A stretch of 64,000 nucleotides of DNA from RCC90-49c sp051016155. GTDB lineage: Bacteria; Bacteroidota; Bacteroidia; Cytophagales; Amoebophilaceae. The position numbers were made by a program, and so were the translations under genes. Under the pieces are notes generated by a model, which was given only the letters and a program-made list of their open reading frames with translations, searched no databases and was not told the origin of the DNA. Positions 43,801-52,619 of this stretch are shown one piece after another (positions within the stretch are counted from its first letter, which is position 1; each line of letters opens with the position of its first letter). The stretch lies in NCBI GenBank assembly GCA_051016155.1, contig CP136537.1:310001-374000 (forward strand), written 5' to 3'.

Positions 43801-46800
43801 CGTGATGAGGCCGGCGTTCCTCAGCTAGAAGAGCTGGAAGGCCAGCAAGTGACCACCTTGCTCAACAAGCAGTACCAATACAGACAATCGCTCAATGGCA
43901 AGCTTCCTGCCATACCGTTAGGCTTGGTTACTTATGACATAGATCATACTGCTGTAGGGAACAGACTTTACACCAAAGACATCACCCTCCACAGATATGC
44001 TGACGAATCGATTCAACACCCCATTAATGCTTTCGTCGTAGACAGCGTACAGACCAACACAGGCTATGAAACGCTGAGCAAGTGCTATGTGTACACCGAT
44101 GTCACAGCAGCCCAGGACGCCACGGGGACGATTGCTCGGTTCCAAACGGTGACAGAATACGACGGCTGCGCTACGCCAGCCGAGCAAAAAGATGGCTACA
44201 CAATATCACATTTCTACAATGGGCTTCCTCCTACTGCTTCTGATTCCATGACCCAGCTCAAAAGTGAGGACGACACCATGTGCTACACTCTACTCGATGG
44301 GCTACTCATTGCCAAAGAGCAGTACGACAGTGCAGGGACACTGGTCAGCGCTAGCACATCTAGCTGGGGGGTAGCTACCCAGATTGCTATAGATGCACAA
44401 GGCCAACAAAAACGTCAACTCTATGGAGGTATCCCTCAGATACAAGCCTCTTCAAGTAGGCTCGATGGGGTGACGACCCGTACAGAGATTGACTACTCCC
44501 TGGCCTCTGGCCAACCTACCCAGACCACTTCCAGTTACTATGGTAGCACAGGAGAGGAAATTACCAACCAAAGCCTTACTACGTATGCCTACGAGAAGTA
44601 TGCAGGTATGTTTCAACAGCACTTGCTCAGGCCAAAAGCTCAAACGCTTTCTCAAGCCAAAACAGCTTCAGCAAGTAGCTATGAGGTGCAATCTATCCAG
44701 GTACAAACCTATCAGCAATGGGAAGGCAGTCAGACTGCTTATTGGGGAGCTAATGCGCACTATACTGCCACAACAGCAGACGCTGCTGAATTTACTTGGT
44801 GGAGCAGCGGCACGCCCAGTGAGGATTGGCTCAAGACCAGCACCATCCTAGCGCGTAATGTTCAGGGCGGGGTGATCGAATCAGCCAATGTGGACGATGT
44901 GAAGAGTACTACCCTTTATGACGATTCAGCACTTTTTGGCCTGGCCACGTTTGTCAATGCTAGCGCAAGCGAGAACGGCATCAGTTATGACAGTTTCGAA
45001 AACTATCAGGCTACCCAATGGACGCTGAACGGAGGGCAAGGCGGCATCATCACTACAGACGCCTTCACTGGCACTAATTGCTATAACATCACGGCGAGTG
45101 GCAGCCTCAACAAAACGATTACCCTCAGCGCGCTAGACCAGGCCTATGTGTTGGGCGGTTGGATAAAAACCACGCAGGGAGTCACTGATACGAAAGTGAC
45201 CTTGGGACTCACCGACACAAGCACAGGGAAGCGGTCGAGTAAAATTACAGAGGGCACCCCAGGACAATGGCAATACATTCAGTGGGTGGTTAATCCCAAA
45301 GAAGCAGGCATGACAAGCACCAGTCTCAAGCTAAGCGTTAATACTACCATCAGCACTGCCAATGCGTATGTGCGGGTCGATAACCTCTTCTGGATGCCAC
45401 TAGAGAGTACTTTCACTGCAGATGTGTACGATGAAGTGCTATTGCTACACACTGCCTCTCTGGCGCCCAATAGTGTGTGTAAAAGAACCTTCTACGATCT
45501 CTTCTATCATCCTGTGGGCCAAACAGGTGTCTATGAAAATACGCTCGGCTTCTCTGCTGTCTTCATGACGCGCCAGACTACCGACATGAGCAACTTTGCA
45601 ACTGCCTTCCCTACCAGTGCTCCTAACTTTGGCCTAAGTATAGGGGCCCAAGATCAAGGCTTCTATGACGCCTTCAAGGCAGATGCACTGGATCAGTATA
45701 GCTTTGTCAACAGTAGTGCGAGCGACTGGCAAGTGGGCAACCAACAGCTTCAGCTCACAACAGCAAGCACAGCCCCTTTGGGCGCGCAAGTGCAGCGAAA
45801 AAACTTTACTGCCGATAGCCTGGCAGCCTATGTGACGCTCAATACCGATAGTAGCAATACGGTTTCATTGGGTACAGGTGAGGTCTATGTGGTTTGGAAC
45901 GGTACTAAATGGCAGCTTCTTCAAGATAGTAGCGGCACGCTTACTCCCCTACAAGAAGTCACCAACATAGGCTTTCAGAAGGAATGGCTCTTAGCTGTGT
46001 TTGACAGCCGCGTGATGTTCTTTGCCAATGGCATCTGCGTATTTAACTACCAAGCCACGGGACTGACCGCCAGCAGTGTGCTACTGGGTATGCAGCAGCC
46101 TGGTAGTTTCCATCCGCTCTTGGTAGCAGAGAATATCAATCTATCCATGGATTACAAAGATGGCACAGGTAAAGTACTGCAAAGTTTAAGCATGGAGTCA
46201 GGTAGCTCAGTGATTCTAGATGCTACGCTATACGATCACTTGGGCCGAGGGGCCATCAGCGTCAAGCCTTCGCGTGTCACTACTAATAAGGTAACCGATC
46301 CTTTTGCCTACTACGAGGGGTATATTACCAATGGCAGCAGCACAGGGACGGTCTGGAACGGAGTAGCCATCACAGGAGAGGTGAATGATTACCATCCAGA
46401 CGATGGGGGCTATCCTTTCGGTAGGCAGGTGTTTGAGGCAGCGCCTACGCATCGCGCCATCCAAATAGGCCAACCTGGTGCTGACTTTGCCATTACGGAC
46501 CAAGGCAATCCTCACATTACCACCATGGCCTATGGCACCAATCAGAGCGATCCTGGCTTTTTCTATTCCCTACCTACAGGCCAGTATTTTGTCACAACGC
46601 ACACAGACCCAGACGGCAATGTGACTACCCACTACATGGATGCTTCTCAAAAAGCACAGCACGAGAGAGCCAAGCAAAACGGAGGCAGTGGCGCAGCGGC
46701 TTACGTAGGAGTGATTCAAGCAGCTCCGTCTTCTACGGCTACCATTAAGTACAGTCACGTGTATGACCTCAGAGGACAACTTGTTGCCAGCTTGCCTCCC

Positions 46801-49473
46801 AGCTATTACGAAACCGCTGCAGGAAGCTCCAGTACTACCTTGCCTGCCCAGGCCAGCACTTACACCTATGACTTCCTGGGGCGTAAAATTGCTTCTCATG
46901 ATCCAGACACAGGAGATAGTAAGTACATCTACGACAAGCTCAACCAAGTACGTTTTTACCAAGATGCCACAGGAGCTGCAGAAGGCTACCTCAACTATAT
47001 CCAGTACGATACGCTAAGCCGTACTACAGAAAAGGGATATTACAGCACTGCCTGGGATCAGTCAACCTTGCAAGCCCATGCTGACAATGACCCCACATGG
47101 CCCCAGGCATCCACTACGTGGTCCAATCGATATACTTACGATGGAGATGACACTACGCCTTACATGGTAGGGAACCTATGGAAGAGCTATGCCAACAATG
47201 AGGAGAGTGAGACAGGTGATGTGACAGATAGTTTTGCCTATGACAGCTTGGGCAACATAACGCAGCATCAACGCACAGTAAGTAGTTATAGTACCACTCC
47301 TTATGCAGTCAATTATACCTACAATCCTGTAGGCATGCCGCTTACTACCCAAGACAGTGTAACCAGCTTGACGGTAAGTAGGGCTTATAATCCACTAGGC
47401 CAAGTAGTGACCCTTCAAGGCACCGCAGCAAGTAATGCCACGACGCAGCTAGCTGCTTATACCTACACCCAAGAAGGGACGGTGGAGCAAAGTGTATTTC
47501 TACCCACTAGTACCAGCACTTTGGCTACCCGTGCTTACACTTATATGCCTCCTGGATGGCCTAAAACCATCACAGACGATAGCCTAGCAGAAACCTTACA
47601 ATACACCCAGGGTTCTTGCGATAACAGCGGCTACTATACAGGAGCCATTGCCAATCAGCGTACGGAATACAAAAAAGGCCAGCCCCTCACCGATGATTAC
47701 TGCTTTAAGGTAGACTACCTCAACCGAGTGGCTACGGCCAACAACAGCACGACAAGCAATAGCTGGGGGATGGATGTCAACAGTAACTTTAATATCCATG
47801 TGATCAATGACGTGACGCGTACGTATAGCTACACTGCTGATACGAACCAATTGAGCTCTATTGCAGCTAGTGACGGAAGTTTTAACCGTGGCTATACCTA
47901 TACAGAAGCTGGTCAAGTGGCTGCCGTAACAGCAAGTAGCGGCACACTGATGCAGTTCACTTACAGCCAAGGCAATGGCTTGCCCCAAACCATTGCTTTG
48001 CCTGGCAACAAGACGCAGGATACACTCACCCTGGCCTACAGCCCAGACAATCAGAGAGTACTCAAGACTGCTTCGCTGGCAGGGAAGACAACAGCCAAAC
48101 GTCTCTACCTTCATGGGCTCTCTAGTCACCCTATTGTAGAAATAGACCAAAAAGGGGGGCATGAACAGGTGAAACGCTACATAGCCACGCCTGGCGGCAC
48201 AATCATTTTCTATGAAAATAGCTATTACCTGGCCCTCAAGGACCACTTGGGCTCTACCCGCACTGTGCTCGACCAGTCAGGCACTGTAGTGGGGCAGTAC
48301 AACTACGACGTGTATGGCAGTCCTACCATTATTACAGCACCTGCTTTTGCTTATGACTACCTCTACACAGGCCAGGAGTATGATACAGAGACAGGGCTAT
48401 ACAACTACAAAGCACGGCTCTATGATCCTAGCATTGGCAGGTTCATGATGGTAGACCCAGCCGGTCAGTTCTTCTCGCCATATGTGTATGCAGGTAACAA
48501 TCCTGTGATCTTCATAGATCCAAGTGGTCAGTTTTCATGGGCTGCCTTTGGCGCCATTGTGGGTGGGATAGCTCTGGTGGCTGCTGGCGTAGCCCTAACT
48601 ATAGCCACTGCTGGAGCTGCTACGCCGGTGTTGATAGGGAGTACTATAGCTGCAGGGGCACTTATTGGCGCAGGCGTTGCAAGTACAGCCTACGGGGCTA
48701 CCCATACCAGTGGTAACTTTAGTGCTCAAGACTATGGTATTATGGTAGGTTTGGGAGCAGCTTTCGGGGCAGCCTCAGCTGGAGCAAGCCTGGGTATTGG
48801 TAGCCTAGGGCTATCTGCAACAGCTGCTTTTGGAGCAGATGTAGCTTTAGGTACAGGCGTAGGTGCATTAGACGGCTATGTAACCAATGGTGCTTTGACA
48901 GGAGAATGGGAAGGAAGTGGGGCAGGAAAAGCAGCTGAGTTTGGGGCGTTAGCCGGATTTGCCTTTGGTGTGGTGGGAGGAGCTTTGAGCTGGGGAGTTA
49001 ATCTGAGGAATGCTAGATTCATTCAAGCGAATGGAAGAGGAAGGGCAAGTCTCTTCGTAGGAGAACATTCTGGTCCAGGATTTAACCATTCTGTATCAGG
49101 CGTAGGCAGGTATAGAAGAGATGCAGTATTTTATGATCTTGTTCAAGATGTACCAGATGGCCAATCTTTACGCTCACAAGATGTTGTTTTAGGAACATAC
49201 AGTGCCGAATTTGGAGAATACGGTGATTATAATCCAGGACGAGCTAGAACATATAGACTACCTGTTAGAGCCTCAAGTGCGGACAGTGCTGATGGTTTTG
49301 CTCGTAGAAATATTGGTCCGCAAGGACGCTTCAATATGTTTACGAACGGATGTGTCAGCTGGACTAGAAGGGTAGTAAGCAACGCTGGTTTAGAACCACC
49401 CATGTGGGCACGTACATCGACAACTCTGACTTTCTGGTTTAGGCAAATAGGGGCAATAAGATATGCTCCCTGA
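40843..49473 (+). CDS. Giant SpvB/RHS-repeat polymorphic toxin
   Basis: 2876 residues from ATG 40843. The N-terminus has the SpvB/TcdB pattern: GDIVNLFRGNLSFPLEVLSL, PGRNGLDCKINLLYQS and GIVGMGWKLPYEQIL. A long middle region is rich in Tyr, Ser and Thr and includes beta-sandwich-like parts. YD/RHS repeats follow (YDFLGRKIASHDPDTGDSKY, YDSLGNITQHQRTVSS, YNPLGQVVTLQG). The RHS core ends near 2466-2560 with DHLGSTRTVLDQSG and YDPSIGRFMMVDPAGQF. A Gly/Ala hydrophobic stretch (~2566-2716) leads to a ~158-residue variable tip, with His 2749 in GFNHSVSG and Cys 2837 in TNGCVSWTRRV. No signal peptide. Such proteins form cocoon-like shells that deliver a C-terminal effector (Tc B-C subunits, Rhs). The organisation suggests a B-C fusion without a TcA in the window. 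Confidence 0.88.
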   Translation: MANTQQTNTQNAAAPQLAMGQLGGGALASGDIVNLFRGNLSFPLEVLSLPGRNGLDCKINLLYQSNVQYSVAHWNLHRPAGIVGMGWKLPYEQILISAKNNGSTLDDDYYLITQGQTQQLVPIFNTWTIGHIDQATLTALSQNQLDNAKQAWKQFNRPLSHSIRLEVQTDGTYLLYDDGYERVYQLVATGNNNYQVNTAGQHFEMASFQYWQISYYADYEKWEIVKDDGSIFTYGGNSTATAANTLQYGIKWNNWVGNTTQSGGTQYVTSWNLAQVTNVYGNYYKLKYTTKTQTVAGGSSSLFYTQECHVSQITNDLGWSLTYTYQDKAYDTSALEAPKEYLDPHHDPAHLPTTPNAFQSQYSTVYLDKIALKNAQADTLTYVQLDYYDLQNLSTSTKPGTDAPPMRRLAYGATYKRYLKAITQYYGEEETKPGIQFAYNFTNDTQQNRGALTKVLYPAGGIGTINYTSIQVGANEQTDPGARNRKVTNPFDATKDYQPRHWYGDDYVVSAWYDQDNNDLKLSVFTWMGRWAQCSSEWFSFSSSPVDIDNLQVATSSNTFLLAMHYEGSEPSKVYLFNRRPLCQGHWDIQQEGGSYKAYTYGTGKLQIDNGENFFIVNGKDNDDNKVIDRYAWNWSSQAWEVAHLADQGQLCAASTSSYYSRYYTTAYSNYYLILCHDQSQSPPASQFNLYYLAPTMNEDGTLNWQLGSTFETNQINIPETGNFSYFSFAPSNSFAAAAYITGYTGSGSNFTRFDYELQVLTWEADFTQLAFATIENVDQDSFKNIPTPILYALGPQAVENTLVGAGPNAYYYDGATWQHKGVGIHYNSNFSNPSTQYYWYAYTADAILKTENTDSGVYTELNYRNINDPAAGWSAMVLEDESEIQNQTLRKNKAYPSLTSSYLTHGTKVYNRGVYNTWASSTDPTKINEDYLLVDFSTLEVLKGQTINTSTIINQAPHFIAFMTVDADEMPTATYVAFLRNGDFIRDEAGVPQLEELEGQQVTTLLNKQYQYRQSLNGKLPAIPLGLVTYDIDHTAVGNRLYTKDITLHRYADESIQHPINAFVVDSVQTNTGYETLSKCYVYTDVTAAQDATGTIARFQTVTEYDGCATPAEQKDGYTISHFYNGLPPTASDSMTQLKSEDDTMCYTLLDGLLIAKEQYDSAGTLVSASTSSWGVATQIAIDAQGQQKRQLYGGIPQIQASSSRLDGVTTRTEIDYSLASGQPTQTTSSYYGSTGEEITNQSLTTYAYEKYAGMFQQHLLRPKAQTLSQAKTASASSYEVQSIQVQTYQQWEGSQTAYWGANAHYTATTADAAEFTWWSSGTPSEDWLKTSTILARNVQGGVIESANVDDVKSTTLYDDSALFGLATFVNASASENGISYDSFENYQATQWTLNGGQGGIITTDAFTGTNCYNITASGSLNKTITLSALDQAYVLGGWIKTTQGVTDTKVTLGLTDTSTGKRSSKITEGTPGQWQYIQWVVNPKEAGMTSTSLKLSVNTTISTANAYVRVDNLFWMPLESTFTADVYDEVLLLHTASLAPNSVCKRTFYDLFYHPVGQTGVYENTLGFSAVFMTRQTTDMSNFATAFPTSAPNFGLSIGAQDQGFYDAFKADALDQYSFVNSSASDWQVGNQQLQLTTASTAPLGAQVQRKNFTADSLAAYVTLNTDSSNTVSLGTGEVYVVWNGTKWQLLQDSSGTLTPLQEVTNIGFQKEWLLAVFDSRVMFFANGICVFNYQATGLTASSVLLGMQQPGSFHPLLVAENINLSMDYKDGTGKVLQSLSMESGSSVILDATLYDHLGRGAISVKPSRVTTNKVTDPFAYYEGYITNGSSTGTVWNGVAITGEVNDYHPDDGGYPFGRQVFEAAPTHRAIQIGQPGADFAITDQGNPHITTMAYGTNQSDPGFFYSLPTGQYFVTTHTDPDGNVTTHYMDASQKAQHERAKQNGGSGAAAYVGVIQAAPSSTATIKYSHVYDLRGQLVASLPPSYYETAAGSSSTTLPAQASTYTYDFLGRKIASHDPDTGDSKYIYDKLNQVRFYQDATGAAEGYLNYIQYDTLSRTTEKGYYSTAWDQSTLQAHADNDPTWPQASTTWSNRYTYDGDDTTPYMVGNLWKSYANNEESETGDVTDSFAYDSLGNITQHQRTVSSYSTTPYAVNYTYNPVGMPLTTQDSVTSLTVSRAYNPLGQVVTLQGTAASNATTQLAAYTYTQEGTVEQSVFLPTSTSTLATRAYTYMPPGWPKTITDDSLAETLQYTQGSCDNSGYYTGAIANQRTEYKKGQPLTDDYCFKVDYLNRVATANNSTTSNSWGMDVNSNFNIHVINDVTRTYSYTADTNQLSSIAASDGSFNRGYTYTEAGQVAAVTASSGTLMQFTYSQGNGLPQTIALPGNKTQDTLTLAYSPDNQRVLKTASLAGKTTAKRLYLHGLSSHPIVEIDQKGGHEQVKRYIATPGGTIIFYENSYYLALKDHLGSTRTVLDQSGTVVGQYNYDVYGSPTIITAPAFAYDYLYTGQEYDTETGLYNYKARLYDPSIGRFMMVDPAGQFFSPYVYAGNNPVIFIDPSGQFSWAAFGAIVGGIALVAAGVALTIATAGAATPVLIGSTIAAGALIGAGVASTAYGATHTSGNFSAQDYGIMVGLGAAFGAASAGASLGIGSLGLSATAAFGADVALGTGVGALDGYVTNGALTGEWEGSGAGKAAEFGALAGFAFGVVGGALSWGVNLRNARFIQANGRGRASLFVGEHSGPGFNHSVSGVGRYRRDAVFYDLVQDVPDGQSLRSQDVVLGTYSAEFGEYGDYNPGRARTYRLPVRASSADSADGFARRNIGPQGRFNMFTNGCVSWTRRVVSNAGLEPPMWARTSTTLTFWFRQIGAIRYAP

Positions 49474-49585
49474 TTCTTAAAAGCGCAAGTGTGTGCCACT
49501 CGTGCCTTTGCTGTTGGGGAGAGTATTTGACTCCAAGTTGGTAGAACGCCAGACACATCTATAACAAACTCAAAATTGATCTAAA

Positions 49586-50290
49586 ATGCAGCCTAGCATT
49601 AGTATTGCACTAGCCGTCCTTGCTGTGCTCACAAGCGCACAGTGTAATTCTACAATTGATTCATTAGCTATGAGAACAGATAGCCCTCTGCAAGTGCGGG
49701 AAGATGAAAGACCATTTAGCAATACAGCTAATGCCACTTCCGAGCAAGCCTTGAAGAACCAAATGTTGATAGAGGCTGTCTGCGCTGGAGACCAAGAACA
49801 AGTGGAACAAGCGTTAAAAAACGGAGCTAATGTGAACTGCCAAATGGGTTCAGGCAAACGCTCCAATCCTAGTCCACTACATGTTGCTGCAGAATCAGGC
49901 AATATAGCCATCGCAGAGCTACTGCTGGGCGCAAGCGCTGAGATAGAAGCTACCGAAAGAGCTTATCAATTCACACCATTACTTTGCGCTGCTGACAAGG
50001 CACACTTCGAAATGCTCTGCTTGTTGATCAATCGTGGTGCCAATGGCCGAGTGCGGGATTGGCTAGGAAGAACGCCGCTGCATTTTGCTGCTAGAGGTGA
50101 AGACAAAACAGAAGAGCGTATTAAAATCATCGAAAAGTTGCTGGAACAAGGCGCAGACGTAAATGCGTGGTCGCAAGACAGTGATTTCAGAACGCCGCTG
50201 GATGGTGCTTCTCAAGAAGTAATTCAGCAGTTGTTGCGCGCGCGCGGAGGAAGATTAGGGAAAGAGATTCGTTTTTGCCACTTATTGTAA
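49586..50290 (+). CDS. Exported ankyrin-repeat protein, candidate immunity factor
   Basis: 234 residues. N-terminal signal MQPSISIALAVLAVLTSAQC, with Cys 20 as possible lipidation site. Four ankyrin repeats follow: LIEAVCAGDQEQVEQALKNG, SPLHVAAESGNIAIAELLLG, TPLLCAADKAHFEMLCLLIN, TPLHFAARGEDKTEERIKII. The gene starts 112 bp after the toxin stop in the same direction. Small ankyrin proteins directly after polymorphic toxins are known immunity-protein candidates. Periplasmic location would fit protection against an incoming effector. Alternatively it is a host-directed ankyrin protein, also common in such symbionts. ATG 49586. Confidence 0.85.
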   Translation: MQPSISIALAVLAVLTSAQCNSTIDSLAMRTDSPLQVREDERPFSNTANATSEQALKNQMLIEAVCAGDQEQVEQALKNGANVNCQMGSGKRSNPSPLHVAAESGNIAIAELLLGASAEIEATERAYQFTPLLCAADKAHFEMLCLLINRGANGRVRDWLGRTPLHFAARGEDKTEERIKIIEKLLEQGADVNAWSQDSDFRTPLDGASQEVIQQLLRARGGRLGKEIRFCHLL

Positions 50291-50618
50291 TGTTCCCCCA
50301 CTGGTGCGGGAATTCGTCTTCCGTGCCAAATCGATAGATAGACGACTATTGGAGCTATATAAAAAGTTCTTTTCCGGCCAATTGAGTGCAAATAAAGAGA
50401 TAAAAGATGACTTATAAGCTTATCAATGCTAGGAATAATCATACGGAATTTAGCTTTTGATACAGCCCCTAGTTGATGAGCTACATGCCAAACTACCTAC
50501 TTCTGCTGTAAGTGATTATTATTATCAGTAAGTCTTGACACAACGAATAGAAAGAGGGCACAAGTCATATACTTATGCCCTCCTAGCATACTCAATACTG
50601 AGTACAGAACAGGAACCC
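50291..50618. other. Gap after the ankyrin gene
   Basis: 328 bp, no gene. It contains TTTTGATACAGCCCC (50455-50469), the same end motif as the inverted-repeat elements at 39800 and 40715, here without a visible partner. Otherwise AT-rich and unrecognised. Confidence 0.4.
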
Positions 50619-50936
50619 TTATTCTACGTAGGCTGATATCAAAGCAACTAGCTCTGAGTCAGCAGGGACTACTTTGTGGACAGTGTCAAAGAACTGAAGC
50701 CAGGCATCAAAAACAACTTCATTATTGTAATACTGTACATTATCAATTCCTGCACCACATACCTTGATATCATAATAGGTTGGAAAAGATAATTTCCAGC
50801 TCTGCAGGCTTACGCCACATGAAATTACTTTGGTAGAAAACTGAAATTTATTTTCAGCTATTGTCAACTTGCCTTGGCTATCCGGAGTATAGCCTCCTAG
50901 CGATATAGTATCTGTTCTAAATAGTGTTTGTGCCAT
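50619..50936 (-). CDS. Small RHS-island protein, paralog 3 (divergent)
   Basis: 105 residues on the opposite strand. Distant member of the same family: start MAQTLFRTDTISL, a GKLTIAENKFQFSTKVISCG strand, SWKLSFPTYYDIKVCGAGID (compare SWQVGFTSGDHQIQAIGVDV in paralog 1), VVFDAWLQFFDTVHKVVPAD and the end LISAYVE. Length, strand order and end motif agree with paralogs 1 and 2, although identity is low. ATG 50936. No signal peptide. It closes the toxin island. Function unknown. Confidence 0.65.
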   Translation of the reverse strand: MAQTLFRTDTISLGGYTPDSQGKLTIAENKFQFSTKVISCGVSLQSWKLSFPTYYDIKVCGAGIDNVQYYNNEVVFDAWLQFFDTVHKVVPADSELVALISAYVE

Positions 50937-51111
50937 TGTATTTTTTGTTTTCGTTTTACATGATTCCCTTGCTAGGTCCTCACAAATTCTGCCTAGCCCT
51001 TATCATGTAGTTATGAAATTAAATACTCCAATCAAATAGAAATAGGCAAGAAGTATATAAACTGGTCCTTTTAGGTCACATACGTACCTAAAATCATCTA
51101 CGTGCTTTTTA

Positions 51112-51138
51112 GTGTCCTGAACTTGCAACTCAGGACAC
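51112..51138. other. Perfect 9-bp stem-loop
   Basis: GTGTCCTGA and TCAGGACAC flank a 9-base loop. It lies about 100 bp beyond the stop of the minus-strand DUF2851 gene. No U-run follows on either strand, so a classic terminator is not supported; it may be a transcript-end hairpin or protein site. Confidence 0.4.
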
Positions 51139-51236
51139 GCCATTGGTCCAGAAGCGACTGCCGCGCCAGCTCCCCTAAACAGAGCATAACATCCAACCCT
51201 GGCATGACTGAGTGCTTTTGTGCGTGCAAGCATCGA

Positions 51237-52577
51237 CTACTCCGATGCGTGCGGCAGGTTAGTGGGTGGATTTTGTGGGGTGGTAGGTTGACAACCCTGT
51301 CGCATAATGTCCCCCCCAATGTTGCAGGCCAGGCATTTTTTCTGCGTGCAAAAGTGATTGTAAAGCTCAATCAGGGCCTGTGAGTCAAAAGCACTCTTGA
51401 CTTTGATGCCCACCTCGGTCCAATGGCGGGTGATCTTGTTGTGCTCTGCCGGTAGGTGCTGCAAAATAGCCACAGCCCTATCTACGTAGTCTGGTTCGTC
51501 CTTGGCCTTGCCATAAGCTACCAGCAAGGGCACCACCGTGTTGGTCAAAATGCGTTCTACACTTTCCTTGCCTAAGCCAGGAATGGTGGTTTTGCTCTTC
51601 TGGCCAAAGCGATAGTGCGTCTGCCAATAAGTAGAGGGCACCACAGCCAGCTTCTCGTAGAGCATCTTAGTCGGTGTATTGATCAGCAGATCAAACACAT
51701 TGGGAAACTGGTGCAGCAGCTGAGCCAACTGTGCCAGGCGAATGGTAGGGAAATTAGCAGGCCGCAGCCGAAAGAACTTCCACTGGCTAGCCCGCACTTT
51801 ACCCACCTGGAGCTGATACTTGTGGGCCAAGTAGCTGTATTCTTTCTGGAGGGCAGCTAGGTAATCGTCTGGTGTAGTAGTTGTCTCTGCAGCTAGCAAG
51901 CCGGCTTGGCCCAGCAGCAACGCTTCTAGTTGCGGCAAATGGTCGGCATGCTTGACTAGGTACTTAAGAGGAAGACTCAAAGCCAAGTCTAGACACGTGC
52001 CACTATTGACCTTAAAGCCAAAGTTGTAGGCCAACAGCTGATAAGCTGTTTCTTCCCAGTTGCCTTGGTTCTTTTCTAAAAGCTGATAAACGAGGTTGTT
52101 TTTATGGGTCAAGCGCTGGAACAGGGCCCTGTCTAGCATAGCGGTCTTCACGAATTCGGTCACCTGGGGAAGCTGCTTGGCACAAGGAATAGTGGTTTGC
52201 GTTTGTAGGAGCTTTTGATACTGCCGGTACAACTGGGGGGCTACGCGGTCTTTCAGCGCTAGGGTAGGCATGAGCGTACCATCTGGCTGCTGAATGTCTC
52301 GGTCAGGGTTCCAGACCACATGCAAGATCACGTTCTCATAGGCCTTGTCCTTGTGGTGCTGGTGTGCGTGCCAGTCTGACGCATTCAGGTGCATCTCCAC
52401 GTGTCCATGCCAAGTAACGTCATTCAGGGTGATTTTTCCATTAAGAAAATCTGGCCCAGCGTGCTCATTACGCGTCCCAGGATGAAAGACATTGAGCGCT
52501 TCTCCTTGGCAAGTAGTCAGGTCCTGCTTGTCGAAGTACTGCATCTTCCAGATGTAATAGAGGAAATCTTCTTGCAT
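51237..52577 (-). CDS. DUF2851 family protein
   Basis: 446 residues. Matches the Bacteroidota-specific DUF2851 family: MQEDFLYYIWKMQYFDKQDL, VFHPGTRNEHAGPDFLNGKI, TWHGHVEMHLNASDWHAHQH, ENVILHVVWNPDRDI, and the C-terminal QKKCLACNIGGDIMR with a paired-Cys motif. The N-terminal part with conserved Asp-Phe, Glu and His residues resembles a nuclease-like core, but function is not established. ATG 52577. lolA lies upstream 42 bp on the same strand, so lolA and this gene may be cotranscribed. Confidence 0.85.
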   Translation of the reverse strand: MQEDFLYYIWKMQYFDKQDLTTCQGEALNVFHPGTRNEHAGPDFLNGKITLNDVTWHGHVEMHLNASDWHAHQHHKDKAYENVILHVVWNPDRDIQQPDGTLMPTLALKDRVAPQLYRQYQKLLQTQTTIPCAKQLPQVTEFVKTAMLDRALFQRLTHKNNLVYQLLEKNQGNWEETAYQLLAYNFGFKVNSGTCLDLALSLPLKYLVKHADHLPQLEALLLGQAGLLAAETTTTPDDYLAALQKEYSYLAHKYQLQVGKVRASQWKFFRLRPANFPTIRLAQLAQLLHQFPNVFDLLINTPTKMLYEKLAVVPSTYWQTHYRFGQKSKTTIPGLGKESVERILTNTVVPLLVAYGKAKDEPDYVDRAVAILQHLPAEHNKITRHWTEVGIKVKSAFDSQALIELYNHFCTQKKCLACNIGGDIMRQGCQPTTPQNPPTNLPHASE

Positions 52578-52619
52578 AGTGGCACGTTTGCATGTAGACT
52601 GAACGGTACAGCCTCCCTC

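Noticed and set aside
43918..48246. Several antisense frames of 90-216 codons within the toxin gene
   Set aside because: They are shadows of a long, low-stop, repeat-rich coding sequence and show no family resemblance.
39474..50936. Prophage or contractile injection system
   Set aside because: No tail sheath, tube, baseplate, capsid, terminase or integrase gene is present; only the RHS/SpvB protein and small partners.
51112..51138. Intrinsic terminator of the DUF2851 gene
   Set aside because: The stem is perfect but there is no U-run after it on either strand; reported only as a stem-loop.
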